Shown piece by piece: positions 47,179-58,300 of a stretch of DNA of 64,000 nt. Source of the DNA: Paroceanicella profunda (GTDB lineage Bacteria; Pseudomonadota; Alphaproteobacteria; Rhodobacterales; Rhodobacteraceae); NCBI RefSeq assembly GCF_005887635.2, contig NZ_CP040818.1:1-64000 (forward strand), read 5' to 3'. How positions within the stretch are numbered: the stretch's first letter is position 1; every line of letters starts with the position of its first letter. The notes under the pieces were generated by a model that had not been told where the DNA came from, did no database searches, and worked only from the letters and a program-made list of their open reading frames with translations. A program made the translations under genes and the position numbers.

Positions 47179-48219
47179 ATGTCCATGTATAAAGACCTCC
47201 CGCATGCTGTCGGCCACACGCCGCTGATCCGGCTGCGCAAGGCTTCCGAACTCACCGGCTGCGAGATCCTCGGCAAGGCGGAGTTCCTCAACCCCGGCCA
47301 GTCGGTGAAGGACCGCGCCGCGCTCGGCATCATCACCGACGCGGTGGCGCGCGGCACGCTCAGGCCCGGCGGCACCATCGTGGAAGGCACCGCCGGCAAC
47401 ACCGGCATCGGCCTCGCGCTGGTGGGGGCGTCGATGGGCTTTCGCACCGTCATCGTGATCCCCGACACCCAGAGCCAGGAGAAGAAGGACATGATCCGGC
47501 TCGCCGGCGCGGAGCTGGTGGAAGTGCCCGCGGTGCCCTACCGCAACCCCGACAACTACGTGAAATATTCCGCCCGCCTCGCCGCCGAGCTGGCGAAGAC
47601 CGAGCCGAACGGCGCCATCTGGGCGAACCAGTTCGACAACGTGGCCAACCGCCAGGCCCATATCGACACCACCGCGCCGGAGATCTGGGAGCAGACCGAC
47701 GGCAAGCTGGACGGGTTCATCTGCGCCGTGGGCTCCGGCGGCACGCTGGCGGGCGTGGCCATGGGCCTGCGCGAACGCTCGAAGGACGTGAAGATCGGCC
47801 TCGCGGACCCCGACGGCGCCGCCCTCTACAACTGGTACGCCAACGGCGAGCTGAAGTCCGAGGGCTCCTCCATCACCGAGGGCATCGGCCAGGGCCGCAT
47901 CACCGCGAACCTGGAGGGGCTGACCGTGGACATGCCCTTCAACGTGCCGGATGCGGAGGCGCTGCCGGTGGTCTTCGACCTGCTCTCCGAGGAGGGCCTG
48001 TGCCTCGGCGGCTCCTCGGGCATCAACGTGGCCGGCGCCATCCGCATGGCGAAGGAGATGGGCCCGGGACACCGCATCGTCACCATCCTGTGCGACTACG
48101 GCACCCGCTACCAGTCCAAGCTGTTCAACCCGGCGTTCCTGCGCGCGAAGTCCCTCCCCGTCCCGGCCTGGCTGGACCGCCCGGCGCGCGACCTCCCCAC
48201 GGTGTTCGAAGCCGCCTGA
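47179..48219 (+). CDS. cysK: Cysteine synthase (O-acetylserine sulfhydrylase)
   Basis: PLP enzyme that makes cysteine from O-acetylserine and sulfide, 346 residues. Schiff-base Lys44 is in EFLNPGQSVKDRAAL (35-49). VEGTAGNTGIGLALVGASMG (about 68-87) binds the substrate carboxylate, AVGSGGTLAGVAMGL (about 181-195) the PLP phosphate, and CLGGSSGINVAGAIRMA (about 275-291) the pyridine side. The 340-plus length and DYGTRYQSKLFNPAFLR ending match the longer alphaproteobacterial cysteine synthase A group rather than CysM. ATG 47179 is preferred; ATG 47185 is possible. A short GC hairpin at 48245-48262 follows the stop, then the 41-bp repeat array. Confidence 0.95.
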   Translation: MSMYKDLPHAVGHTPLIRLRKASELTGCEILGKAEFLNPGQSVKDRAALGIITDAVARGTLRPGGTIVEGTAGNTGIGLALVGASMGFRTVIVIPDTQSQEKKDMIRLAGAELVEVPAVPYRNPDNYVKYSARLAAELAKTEPNGAIWANQFDNVANRQAHIDTTAPEIWEQTDGKLDGFICAVGSGGTLAGVAMGLRERSKDVKIGLADPDGAALYNWYANGELKSEGSSITEGIGQGRITANLEGLTVDMPFNVPDAEALPVVFDLLSEEGLCLGGSSGINVAGAIRMAKEMGPGHRIVTILCDYGTRYQSKLFNPAFLRAKSLPVPAWLDRPARDLPTVFEAA

Positions 48220-48361
48220 CCAGCCCGCGCCGCGCGACCGGCATCGCCCCCTGTCCGGGGCGCGGTGCCCCACGGCGGCGCGCAGCCGACCGCGCTGGTC
48301 GTCGAACGGCGCATCACCGCCGCCGGGAATGCCCTGCCCGACGAGCCCGGCGCCCCCAGCC

Positions 48362-48812
48362 GGTGAGCACCCTCTCCGAAGCGCCCGGTGCGGCCCCTGA
48401 CGGTGCACACCCTGTCCGCAGGGTCCGGCGTGCAGCCCTGTCGATGTGAAGCCCCTCCGAAGGGCCCGGCACACAGCCCCTGCCGATGCGCATGCTGCCC
48501 GAAGGGCCCGGCGTACTGCCCATGCCGGTGAACACTCCCTCCGACGAGTCCGGCGCGCGCCCTGACGGTGAGCACCCTCTCCGAAGGGCCCCCGCACACA
48601 GCCCCTGCCGATGCGCATGCTGCCCGAAGGGCCCGGCGTACTGCCATGCCGGTGAGCACTCACTCCGACGAGTTCGGCGCGCTCCCTGACGGTGAGCACC
48701 CTCTCCGAAGGGCCCCACACAGGCCCTACCGATGCCCATGCTGCCCGAAGGGCTTGGCGTACTGCCCATGCCGGTGAGCACTCCCTCCGACGAGCTCGGC
48801 GCGCGCCCTGGC
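48362..48812. repeat. 41-bp tandem repeat with ~123-bp higher-order unit, 11 monomers
   Basis: Eleven monomers of 39-42 bases. Three monomer types recur in fixed order, starting GGTGAGCACCCTCTCCGAAG, CGATGCGCATGCTGCCCGAA and CGGTGAGCACTCCCTCCGAC. The trimer (about 123 bases) appears three times from 48441 on; the first monomers are more diverged. Trimers resemble each other more than neighbouring monomers do, the classic mark of higher-order amplification. Between cysK and a convergent hypothetical gene; 48813-49017 holds no gene. Confidence 0.88.
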
Positions 48813-49017
48813 GGTGAGTGCCTGGGGCGACGGGGTCCGGGGCAAGCCAGGGCGCCTGCGCTTCGCGCGACTGTCGGACGGAGTGGGGGCCGCTGCCCGC
48901 GACCGTGCAGGGCGAGGCCCGGGTCAGGGCCGCGGAGAGCGCGTGTTGCGCGGCGGAGAGGGGCCCGCCCGGGAGCCGCCCGGCCTTCGGGCCGGACGCA
49001 TCGCCCGTGCGAGGCGC

Positions 49018-49446
49018 TCAGTTGCCGAAGCCGTTCATCAGCAGGATCGCGCACAGCCCCACGGCGGCGATCCAGAAGTATCCGGGAACGATGGCCGTCA
49101 GCCGGGCCAGGCTCAGCGGCTGACCGGGCTGCTGACCGTGCGGCTCGGGCGTGGCGGCGCGCGGGTTGCGCGGCAGCAGCGGCAGGATCCGGGCCGAAAG
49201 GGCGGCGCGATCCGCCTCGCCGATCTGCACGTCGCGGAACGCCGAGAGGCGCTCGGCCAGCCGGGTGGTGGCCGAGGACATCGAAAGATCCGCCAACGCC
49301 GCCGCCTCGCGCCAGGGGTCGACCCCCAGCCGGGCCAGCATCGACATCACGGTAACCGTGCCGCCCCGCTGGTCGAGGCCGACCGACGCGGTCAGGAAGG
49401 GCTCGAATTGCGGATCATTGCCCAGGCGGGTCTGTATCGCTGTCAT
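49018..49446 (-). CDS. Hypothetical protein with C-terminal membrane anchor
   Basis: A 142-residue protein not assigned to a named family. The central part SMLARLGVDPWREAAALADLSMSSATTRLAERL (about 35-67) looks like a conserved helical hairpin seen in Rhodobacteraceae hypothetical proteins, with the phrase L-D/V-D-P-W-x-E-A-A. A Pro/Gln-rich linker (about 92-112) leads to one transmembrane helix, AIVPGYFWIAAVGLCAILLM (about 118-137), so it is probably tail-anchored with the bulk in the cytoplasm. ATG 49446 has GGAG six bases upstream on its strand; the frame extends far upstream without support. Confidence 0.75.
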   Translation of the reverse strand: MTAIQTRLGNDPQFEPFLTASVGLDQRGGTVTVMSMLARLGVDPWREAAALADLSMSSATTRLAERLSAFRDVQIGEADRAALSARILPLLPRNPRAATPEPHGQQPGQPLSLARLTAIVPGYFWIAAVGLCAILLMNGFGN

Positions 49447-49651
49447 CTGTCGCTCCATCGGCGTGCCCTGCCGCCCGCCTCGCGTGGCGACGCGGGCCGG
49501 CAGCCCGCGCCCTCCGCAGCGGGCGGCGGGAACGGGACAGGCAGGATGCCGGATCGCGCCGGCGCGCTGTGACGAAAATGGCCGGCCACGGGCCCGCAAC
49601 CGGCAGGTCGGATCCCCTGCGCGGGGCGCGGAGGTGACGGGAACGCCCGGG

Positions 49652-49760
49652 CGGGCAGACCGGCCGGGTTCGGTATCGGATGCCGCACGGGCAAACCGGC
49701 CGGCTTCGCAGCCGATGCCGCACCGGCAGACCGGCCGGGTTCCCGGCCGTCGCCGCAGGG
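49652..49760. repeat. ~36-bp tandem repeat, 3 units
   Basis: Three units share GGGCAGACCGGCCGGGTTCG-like and GATGCCGCAC-like phrases, at about 49652, 49689 and 49724. The surrounding 49447-50161 holds no supported gene and lies between two minus-strand genes. Confidence 0.7.
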
Positions 49761-50161
49761 ATCCGGTGCGCCATGCCCTGAAATACGCGCGCGTCGCGGG
49801 CTCAGGAACGGGGCACCCGCCGTGCCATCGGAACCCGATGACGCCGCTGCGCACCAGCGAAAGGTCCGGGCCTCGCAAACCCGCGTCGGGGGGAGGAGCA
49901 CCGGCCTCGCGTCTCCGGACTGCCCTGCACGGGAACCCGTCCGCGAAGCGCACTGAGCGGCTGTGGCACGAACCGTTGACCACCTGCGCGTGCCGTTCAC
50001 CGCACCGCGCGGCGGCAGGTCCCCGGTGCTGCAACAGGGCCGCCGCGGGCGACGTGCCGACCTCGCTCCCCCTCCGACCCGAACAGGCGCCGCGCACCGT
50101 GCGGATCAGCAGGGTTTGTGCGGGCACCGCACCATGGACAGTCAGGCGCAGCCACGACGGT

Positions 50162-50278
50162 CACTGGGGCTGGCCCGCGCCCATGCTCCAGGCCAGCAGT
50201 CACGAGGGCTTGCCCGCGCCCGTGCTCCGCGCCGGCGGTCGCAAGGGTTGGCCCGCGCCGGCGGCACGCGCCTGCGGC
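50162..50278. repeat. 39-bp tandem repeat, 3 units
   Basis: Three consecutive 39-base units begin CACTGGGGCT, CACGAGGGCT and CGCAAGGGTT, each followed by GGCCCGCGCC-like sequence. The array ends 65 bases beyond the stop of the minus-strand gene at 50344. Confidence 0.75.
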
Positions 50279-50343
50279 CGGTGGCCCGCGCGCGACCTGG
50301 CGGGGCGCAGCGTTGCGGCCGCGGCCCTGCGCGCAGGAGCGGA

Positions 50344-50625
50344 TCAGCCCGCGGCGGAGACTTTCGCGGCTGCCGGCTTGCGGGCCTTCGCTGTCGCGGC
50401 CGTGGCGCGCTTCGCGGGCGCCTTCACCGGCGTGGCCGCTGCCAGCTCGGCCTTCTGGCGCTCAGATTCCAGCCGGGCCGCGCGCAGACGGCGGGTCTTG
50501 TCCTCGCGCTCGGTGGTCTCCTCCAGGATGATCGCTCTCGCGATGTCGCTGGTGTTGGCGGCGCTGGTGCGCGGCTGAGCGGGCTTGAACAACGGGATGC
50601 GTCTGGTCAGGTCATCGATCTGCAT
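50344..50625 (-). CDS. Small basic hypothetical protein with histone-like tail
   Basis: A 93-residue cytoplasmic protein. The N-terminal part MQIDDLTRRIPLFKPAQPRT is followed by a charged helix IARAIILEETTEREDKTRRLRAARLESERQKAEL (about 28-61) and a Lys/Ala/Pro-rich tail VKAPAKRATAATAKARKPAAAKV (about 67-89) that resembles the low-complexity tails of histone-H1-like proteins. Nucleic-acid binding is a reasonable guess but there is no recognised domain. ATG 50625 has AAGGGG seven bases upstream. It lies 226 bases downstream of the transglutaminase-like gene's end, in the same direction. Confidence 0.7.
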   Translation of the reverse strand: MQIDDLTRRIPLFKPAQPRTSAANTSDIARAIILEETTEREDKTRRLRAARLESERQKAELAAATPVKAPAKRATAATAKARKPAAAKVSAAG

Positions 50626-50851
50626 GTGTCGGCCCCTTGGGATTGTAGGCGGGCTGCAGCGGCGCCGATCGTCACCCCGGCCCGAAGGCCATGGCGATGC
50701 GGCTGCAAGCTCGTGAGAAGCAGGGAAGCCCAGGGCTGTCGCACAACGCGCATGACGGCCCTGATGTCGGGACCGGCCGCGCTCGGCAAGGCGGACAGCC
50801 GTCCCCAGTCATGTGATCACGAAATGCCGCGTTACAAGGGGTGCCGCGAAA

Positions 50852-51775
50852 TCAGAGCGGCGGAAGGGCCCAGGCCGGCGCCTCGTCCTCCAGCGCGACC
50901 ACGTCCACCTCCACCGTCATCTCGTCCAGCGCATCGGAGGATCCGAAGAAACTGCCCGACACCGGCACCGCGTGGCGGATCTCGCGCACGGCGGCGACGG
51001 GAACGAGCCGCGCCCCGCCCAGCCCCCGCCCGGCCCGGTGGTTGGTGGGATCGAAGGCGATCCAGCCGGCCCCGGGCAGGAAGACCTCCACCCAGGCATG
51101 GGTGGCGCCGGTGCCGCGCACGCCGCTGTCGCGCGGAACGCTCGGCGCGTCGGGCAGCAGGTAGCCCGAGACGAGGCGCGCGCCCAGCCCGAGCTGGCGG
51201 CAGGCCTCCGCCAGCAGCGTCGCCATGTCGCGACAGGTGCCGGTGCCGAGGTGCAGCGTCTCCAGCGGGGCCTGGGTGCCGTGCTCCTCCCGCCGGCGGT
51301 AGGCCGCGGCGGCGCTCACGCCCGCGCAGAGGTCGCGCAGCAGCGACAGCGTGTCCGTGCCGCCCGGGGTGTCGGCCACGAAGCCGCGGCTCCAGGCCAG
51401 CAGGCGGCCCTCCGGGTCCGCATGAGCCGGGCGGAGCAGGCTGCCGAGGTCGGTCAGCGCCGCGTCATCGTAGCGGAACGGGTAGCGCAGCGCCGCGGTA
51501 TCGATGCCGAACACCGGCCATGCGGTCGCGTTCGACACCACGCGGACGCGGGTCTCGATCATCAGGCCGAGATGGCGGCCCTCCGGCAGCAGCGTGGCGA
51601 TGGCGTTGCCGAAGACATCGCTGGCCCAGCGGAGCGCGCCGGCCGGCTCGCAGGTGAGGGCGAAGGAGCGGATGTGCAGCTCGTGCCCCTCCCGCGGCCG
51701 CAGGATCAGGTGGTGCGGGCCGAAGCCCACCGGCCGGGAATAGCGGTAGGTCGTGCGGTGGCGGATGTCGATCAC
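50852..51775 (-). CDS. Transglutaminase-like cysteine peptidase family protein
   Basis: A 307-residue cytoplasmic protein with the bacterial transglutaminase N-terminal beta domain (IRHRTTYRYSRPVGFGPHHLILRPR, 4-28) and a papain-like transglutaminase core. The triad is Cys181 in HLGTGTCRDMATLLAEACR, His226 in GATHAWVEVFLPG and Asp242 in WIAFDPTNH. Such proteins are usually proteases or amidases rather than true transglutaminases. GTG 51775 starts the conserved domain directly but has no good ribosome-binding site; the upstream frame has 74 more residues without homology. It is divergent from the small basic protein and the glucan synthase gene. Confidence 0.88.
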   Translation of the reverse strand: MIDIRHRTTYRYSRPVGFGPHHLILRPREGHELHIRSFALTCEPAGALRWASDVFGNAIATLLPEGRHLGLMIETRVRVVSNATAWPVFGIDTAALRYPFRYDDAALTDLGSLLRPAHADPEGRLLAWSRGFVADTPGGTDTLSLLRDLCAGVSAAAAYRRREEHGTQAPLETLHLGTGTCRDMATLLAEACRQLGLGARLVSGYLLPDAPSVPRDSGVRGTGATHAWVEVFLPGAGWIAFDPTNHRAGRGLGGARLVPVAAVREIRHAVPVSGSFFGSSDALDEMTVEVDVVALEDEAPAWALPPL

Positions 51776-52188
51776 GGGCAAGGGCTGGCTCCTGCGTGCC
51801 CGGTGGCCGGGACGGGGGATTGCATGGCATCCGGGAGAGGAGGAACGAGCAGTCGGACCCTCATGACATGGCGATGGACGGGCGCCATTGCACGCCCCGC
51901 GCCCCGATCCTTCCCTCCACGCGAATATACCCTGCCCGCCCCTTGCGCGGCGCGGCGCGCATCCCGATGTAAGAAGCAGCGCCGTCCGCGACCGCACCCA
52001 TGTTCAGGGTCCCGGGCCGTCGCCCTCTTCCGTGTTTTCGCCCCCTCGCAGCGCCGGATCGGCATGACACCCCACGGGCCATGGCTCCTCGGGGGTGCGT
52101 GCGCCCTGCGGTGCGGGATGTCGGCCCCTCAGGGGCCACCCCTCGGGGACACGGCGCGCAGCCGCGGTCCCTCCTCCGGAGAATGCAC
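51776..52188. other. 413-base divergent gap with an AT islet and a GC hairpin
   Basis: An AATATACC islet at 51924-51931 could be the -10 of a promoter in either direction, but no matching -35 was found. GGCCCC-TCA-GGGGCC (52123-52137) forms a small hairpin in the likely leader of the small basic protein. No gene and no tandem array are present, unlike the non-divergent gaps nearby. Confidence 0.4.
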
Positions 52189-52320
52189 ATGGCCAAGGGT
52201 CAGAACCGCAGCGGCAAGGAATCCAAGAAGCCCAAGCAGGTGAAGGGCGCGACCGTCGCGCCGATCCCCTTTGCCAAGAGCGTGGCCGCGGCCAGCGCGA
52301 AGGCGGGGAAGAAATCCTGA
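52189..52320 (+). CDS. Conserved 43-residue basic protein
   Basis: A very short Lys/Arg-rich protein starting MAKGQNRSGKESKKPKQ and ending AKSVAAASAKAGKKS. The opening MAKGQ-x-R-x-x-x-E-x-KKPK is a pattern I recognise from small conserved proteobacterial hypothetical proteins. GGAGA (52178-52182) lies 6 bases before ATG 52189; ATG 52183 would overlap that site. It ends 46 bases before the giant glucan synthase gene in the same direction, so the two may be co-transcribed. Function is unknown; a nucleic-acid or ribosome contact is only a guess from the charge. Confidence 0.75.
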   Translation: MAKGQNRSGKESKKPKQVKGATVAPIPFAKSVAAASAKAGKKS

Positions 52321-52366
52321 TGCGTGTCGCGGCGCGCCGGAGCGCGGCGCGCCGAGCCCCGCGCGC

Positions 52367-55300
52367 ATGACCTCGGGCAGGACGTGGACCCTGGCGGGCC
52401 GCGCAGCCGGGCGGGCGGTCGCGGGCGCCCTCCCCTCCCTCTCCCGGAGAGACGCGCAGGCCGGCGGGCACCTCTGGTCCGACCGCTCGGCGATCCGGGC
52501 CGAGAAGTTCGGCATCGAACGGCTGGAGCAGCACGCGATCAGCCTCGCCGCGGCCCAGCAGGTGGCGGAGCACCCAGCGCGCGTCACCGGGCTGCATCGC
52601 CGGCTGGACGACAACGCCGCCGCCCTGCTGGCCGCCTGGAAATCCTGCATGCACGAGGTGGCCGCGGGGCGCCCCGTGGTGCCGGCGGCCGAGTGGCTGC
52701 TGGACAATTACCACCAGGTGGAGATGCAGATCGTCGAGATCCGCACCGACCTGCCGCCGCGCTACTACCGGCTGCTGCCCAAGCTCGCCTCGGGGCCGTT
52801 TCGCGGCTACCCCCGGGTATTCGAGCTGGTCTGGGCCTTCGTCGCCCACACCGACAGCCACGTCGACCCGGAGGTGCTGCGCCGCTTCCTCACCGCCTAT
52901 CAGACCGTGCAGCCGCTCACCATCGGTGAGCTGTGGGCCGTGGCCATCACCCTGCGGATCGTGCTGCTGGAGAACCTGCGCCGCCTCACGGACCAGATCC
53001 TGCAGGCCCGCAGCCGGCGCGCCCAGGCGGACCGGCTGGCGGACCGGCTGCTGAACGCGGGCGCGGCGGAGGGCGGCGCCGGCCTCGGCCACCCGCACCT
53101 GCTCGACGCGGTGCTGCGCCATGACGACGGCCGGATCTCCGAGATCTTCGCTGCCGAGCTCGTCCGGCGCCTGCGCGATTTCGACCCCCGCACCACCCCG
53201 GCGGTGGACTGGCTGGAGGGCCAGCTGCGCGCCCAGGGCGCGAGCTTCGACAGCGTCGTCCAGCATGCGCAGGAGCGGCAGGGCGCCTCGAACCTGAGCG
53301 TGCGCAACGTGATCACCGGGCTGCGCACCATCTCCGAGATGGACTGGCCGGACCTGTTCGAGACCGTGAGCCTGGTCGAGGCCCGCCTGCGCGGGCATCC
53401 CGGCTTCGCGGAGATGGATTTCGCCAGCCGCAACCTCTACCGCAGCGCCATCGAGGATCTCGCCCGCGGCACCGGGCTGGACGAGATCGGCGTGGCGGAG
53501 ACCGCCATCGCCCGGGGCGCCGCGGCGCGCGCGCGCCTCATCGACCACCCGGAGCCGGACCCGGCCCGCCGTGCCCGGGCGCTGCGGCTCTGCGACCCCG
53601 GCTGCCACCTGCTGGCCGAGGGCCGCCCCGCCTTCGAGACCCTCATCGGCTACCGCGCGCCGGGGCTGCTGCGCTTCGGCCTGCGCCCGGGGCTGGGCGG
53701 CTACGTGGGGGCGATCCTCGGGCTCACCTGCGCCGTCCTCGCCCTCGCGCTCTGGGCGCTGGCCGCGGGCGGCGCCTCCGCGGCGCAGCTCGTGCTCTGG
53801 GGCCTGCTGGCGCTGATCCCGGCCAGTGCCGTGGCCCAGCCGCTGGTCGACAGGATCGCCGCCCGGGCGGTGCCCGCCACCCCCCTGCCCGGGCTGGCGC
53901 TGGAGGAGGGCGTGCCGGCGGAACTGCGCACCCTGGTCGTGGTGCCCGCGCTGCTGACCACGGCCGCCGACCTCGCCACGCTGGTCACCGAGCTGGAGGT
54001 CCACCACCTGTCCGGCGCCGGGGGCGACATCACCTTCGCCCTGCTCACCGACGGCACAGACGCGCCGCAGCGCGACATGCCCCGCGACGCGCCCCTGCTC
54101 GCCCAACTCACCGCGGAGATCGCGGCGCTGAACCTGCGCTGCGGCCCCGGCCCGGCCGGACCGCGCTTCCTGCACCTGCACCGCCGGCGGCAGTTCAACG
54201 CCGCGGAGGGGGTCTGGATGGGCTGGGAGCGCAAGCGCGGCAAGCTGCATGAGCTGAACCGGCTGCTGCGCGGCGCCACCGACACCGGCTACTCGGACGC
54301 GGAGGGCCGCGCGCCGCCCGTGCCCGCAGGGGTGCGCTACGTCCTCACCCTCGACAGCGACACGCGGATGCCGCGGGACGCGGCCACCCGGCTGATCGGC
54401 AAGATGGCACATCCCCTGAACCGCCCGGTGCTGGACACGGCCCGGCGGCGGGTGACCGCGGGCCACGCGATCCTGCAGCCCCGGGTCTCGCCCGCCCTGC
54501 CGATGATCGACCTCGGCTCGGCCTTCCTGCGCGCCACCTCCGCGCCCGGCGGCATCGACCCCTACGCGGCGGCCGGGTCGGACATCTTCCAGGACCTGTT
54601 CGGCGAGGGCTCCTACACCGGCAAGGGCATCTACGACGTGGACGCCTACGAGAGCGTGATGGCCGGCCGGGTTCCGGAGAACACGCTGCTGAGCCACGAC
54701 CTGCTGGAGGGGATCTTCGCCCGCGCCGGGCTCGCCTCCGATGTCGAGGTGGTCGAGGCCTTCCCGGACCGGCAGGACCTCGCCGCCCGGCGCGCGCACC
54801 GCTGGTGCTGCGGAGACTGGCAGCTTCTGCCCTGGCTCGGGCCCTCCGGCGGGCTGCCCGCGCTCGGGCGCATCAAGATCCTCGACACCCTGCGCCGCTC
54901 GCTCGTGCCGCCCGCGGTCCTGCTGATGTTGGCGGCGGGCTGGCTGCTGCCGCTGCCCGCCGCGCTCATCTCCTGCGTGCTGGTGCTCACGGTGCTGACG
55001 ATGCCGCCGCTGCTGCACGCGGTGCTGTCGGCGCTGCCGCACCGGCGCGGGCTGCACCTGCGCACCCATCTGCGGCTGATGCGCGGGGATTTCCGGCTGG
55101 CCGCCCTGCAGGGCGGCATGGAACTCGCGCTGCTGCCGGACCGCGCCTGGCGCGCGGCCGACGCGATCGGGCGCACGCTCTGGCGGCTCGGCGTCTCGCA
55201 CCGGCACCTGCTGGAGTGGACGACGGCCGCCGCGGCCGCCGGCCGCACGCGCCCGGGCCTGCGCCGCATCCTGCGCGACCTCGCCCCCGGCCTCACGCTG

Positions 55301-58300
55301 GCGCTGGCGCTGGCGCTCGGCGCCGGGCTTCTGATGCCCTCCGCACTGCCGCTCATCCTGCCCTTCGTGCTGGCCTGGGCCGCGAGCCCGCTCATCGTGC
55401 GCGCCATCAACCGCCAGCCGGCGGCGAGGGAAACCGCGCTGACGCCGGCGCAGACCACCGAACTGCGGCTCATCGCCCGCCGCACCTGGAGCTTCTTCGA
55501 AACCTTCGTGACCGCGGCCGACAGTTTCCTGCCGCCGGACAATTTCCAGGAGGACCCGCACCCGGTCATCGCGCACCGCACCTCGCCCACGAACATGGGG
55601 CTCTACCTGCTCTCCACGGTCGCGGCGCATGACTTCGGCTGGAGCGGGCGCGGCGCCACCGCGACCCGGCTCGCCGCCACGCTGGAGCGCATGCAGGGCC
55701 TGGCACGCCTGCACGGGCATTTCTACAACTGGTATGACACGACCGACGGCCGGGTGCTGGACCCGCCCTATGTCTCGACCGTCGACAGCGGCAACCTGGC
55801 CGGCCATCTCATCGTGCTCGCCAATGCCTGCGAGGACTGGGCGCAGGACGCGGCCACGCCCGCCGCCGCCGGTCTGCGAGACACGCTGGCGCTGGTGCTG
55901 GCCGAGCCCGTCCCCGCCGACCCCGCCCTGCGGGAGGTGCTCGACAGCCTGCGGGCCGGGCTGGCCGCCCCCGCGCCGGAGCTCGCGGCGCTCCTGCGCC
56001 TCGCGCGGAAGGCGCAGGCGCTGGCGGGCGCCCGCAGCCCGGACGGCGTGGACAGCCCCGACGCGCTGGCCCACTGGATCGGCGCGCTGGAGCGCGGCCT
56101 TGCGGAGCATTGCGCCGATGCGGCGCTGGCGGACGCGGCCCGCGGCGCCCTTGCCGCGCGCTTCGCCGCGCTCGGCCGCCAGGCCCGCGAGATGGCCATG
56201 GCGATGGATTTCACCTTCCTGCTCGACCCGAGGCGCAAGCTCCTCTCCATCGGCTACGCGCCGGTGGAGGGCACGCTGGACCGGGGCTGCTACGACCTGC
56301 TGGCCTCCGAGGCCCGGCTGGCCAGCCTCTTCGCCGTGGCCAAGCAGGACCTGCCGCTGCGCCACTGGTTCCGCCTGGGCCGCACCGCAACGCCCCTGCC
56401 CGGCGGGCAGGCGCTGATGTCCTGGTCCGGCTCGATGTTCGAGTACCTGATGCCGCCCCTGGTGATGATCGAACCCGAGAGCAGCCACATGGGCCGGTCC
56501 TGCCAGCTGGTGGTGGCGCGCCAGCAGGCCTATGCCGCGGCGCTCGGCGTGCCCTGGGGCATCTCGGAATCCGGCTTCAACGCCCGCGACACCGCCTTCA
56601 CCTACCAGTATTCCAACTTCGGCGTGCCCGGGCTGGGCCTGAAGCGCGGGCTGGCGGGCGACCTGGTGATCGCGCCCTATGCCACGGCCCTGGCCGCGAT
56701 GTTCGCCCCCGCCGCCGCCTGCCGCAACTTCGAGCGCATCGCCATTGCCGGCGGGCTGGGCCGGCACGGCTTCTACGAGGCGCTGGACTACACGCCCGCG
56801 CGCATCCTGCCGGGGGAGACTGTGGCCGTGGTGCACAGCTACATGGCCCATCACCAGGGCATGAGCATCACCGCCATCTCGAACGTGCTCTCGGGCGGGC
56901 GCATGCGCCGCCGCTTCCACGCCGAGCCGATGATCCGCGCCAGCGAACTGCTGCTGCAGGAGCGCCTGCCGCGCGACATCTCGCGCGTGCCGCCGCGCAT
57001 CGACGAGGCCACCCCGGCCCGGATCCTCCGCCTCCCCGCCGGCCAGAGGGTGCGCCGGTTCAGCGGCGGGCCGAGCGGGCCCGCGGAAACCCAGCTGATG
57101 TCGAACGGGCGCTATTCGGTGATGCTCACCGCCACCGGCGGCGGCTACAGCCGCTGGGGCGACATGGCCCTCACCCGCTGGCAGCCCGATGCCACCACCG
57201 ACGGCCAGGGCAGCTTCCTCCACCTGCGCGAGTGCGCCTCGGGGGCGCTCACCTCCTTCGGGCCGGGCTTCGGGCCGGGCTTCGCCCAGGACGGCTTCCC
57301 CGCCGCCGCTGGCGCCGGGGCCCCGGAAGTGCAGTTCCACGAGGACAGGGCACGGTACTCCTGCCGCGCCGGCCGGCTGAGCTGCAAGCTCGACATCATC
57401 GTCTCGGCGGAGACCGATGCGGAGATCCGTTGCCTCACGGTGCTCAACACCAGCCGCAAGCCGCGCGAGATCGACGTCACCTCCTACGCCGAGCTGGCGC
57501 TCACCCGGCCGGAGGCAGAGGCCGCCCACCCGGCCTTCGCCCACATGTTCGTGCAGACCGCCTTCCTGCCGGAATTCGGCGCGCTGATCGCCTGGCGCCG
57601 CCCGCGCGGGCCGGGCGAGCCCGGCATCTGGGCCGCCCATTTCGCCGTGATCCACGGCACCGCGACGGAACCGCCGCACTTCGACACCGACCGCGCCACC
57701 GCCCTGGGCCGCGACCGGCCGAGCGCACGCCGCGCGCAGGTGACCGGGCCGGGCCCGCTGGCCGGGCGCACCGGCACCGTGCTCGACCCGGTGTTCGCGC
57801 TGCGCCACCGGGTGAGCATCGCCCCCGGCGCTTCCGCCCGCCTGATGTTCTGGACCGTGGCCGCGGCCAGTCGCGAGGAGCTGATCGCCCTCATCGACCA
57901 CCACCATGACCGCAACGCCGTGGACCGGGCCCGCACCCTGGCCTGGACCCAGGCGCAGGTGCAGCTGCGCCACCTCGGCATCACCGACCGCGAGGCGGCG
58001 GATTTCCAGCGCCTCGCGGCACCGCTGCTCTATCATGACGCGCGCTTCCGGGCCTCCGGCCTTGCCCTGCAACAGGGGATCGGCCCGCAGTCCGGCCTCT
58101 GGCCGCTGGCCCTGTCCGGCGACCGGCCGATCGTGCTGCTGCGCATCGATGACGCGGCCGACCTGAAGCAGGTCCGCACCCTGCTGCAAGCCCATGAATA
58201 CTGGGGCGGCAAGCAGCTTGCCGTGGACCTGGTGATCCTCAACGACCACCCGCCCAGCTACGTGCAGGACCTGCAGCTGGCCATCGAGGCCGCCGTGCGC

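Noticed and set aside
48362..48812. CRISPR array
   Set aside because: Units are contiguous, degenerate and without unique spacers, and no cas gene is present. They are tandem, not interspersed, repeats.
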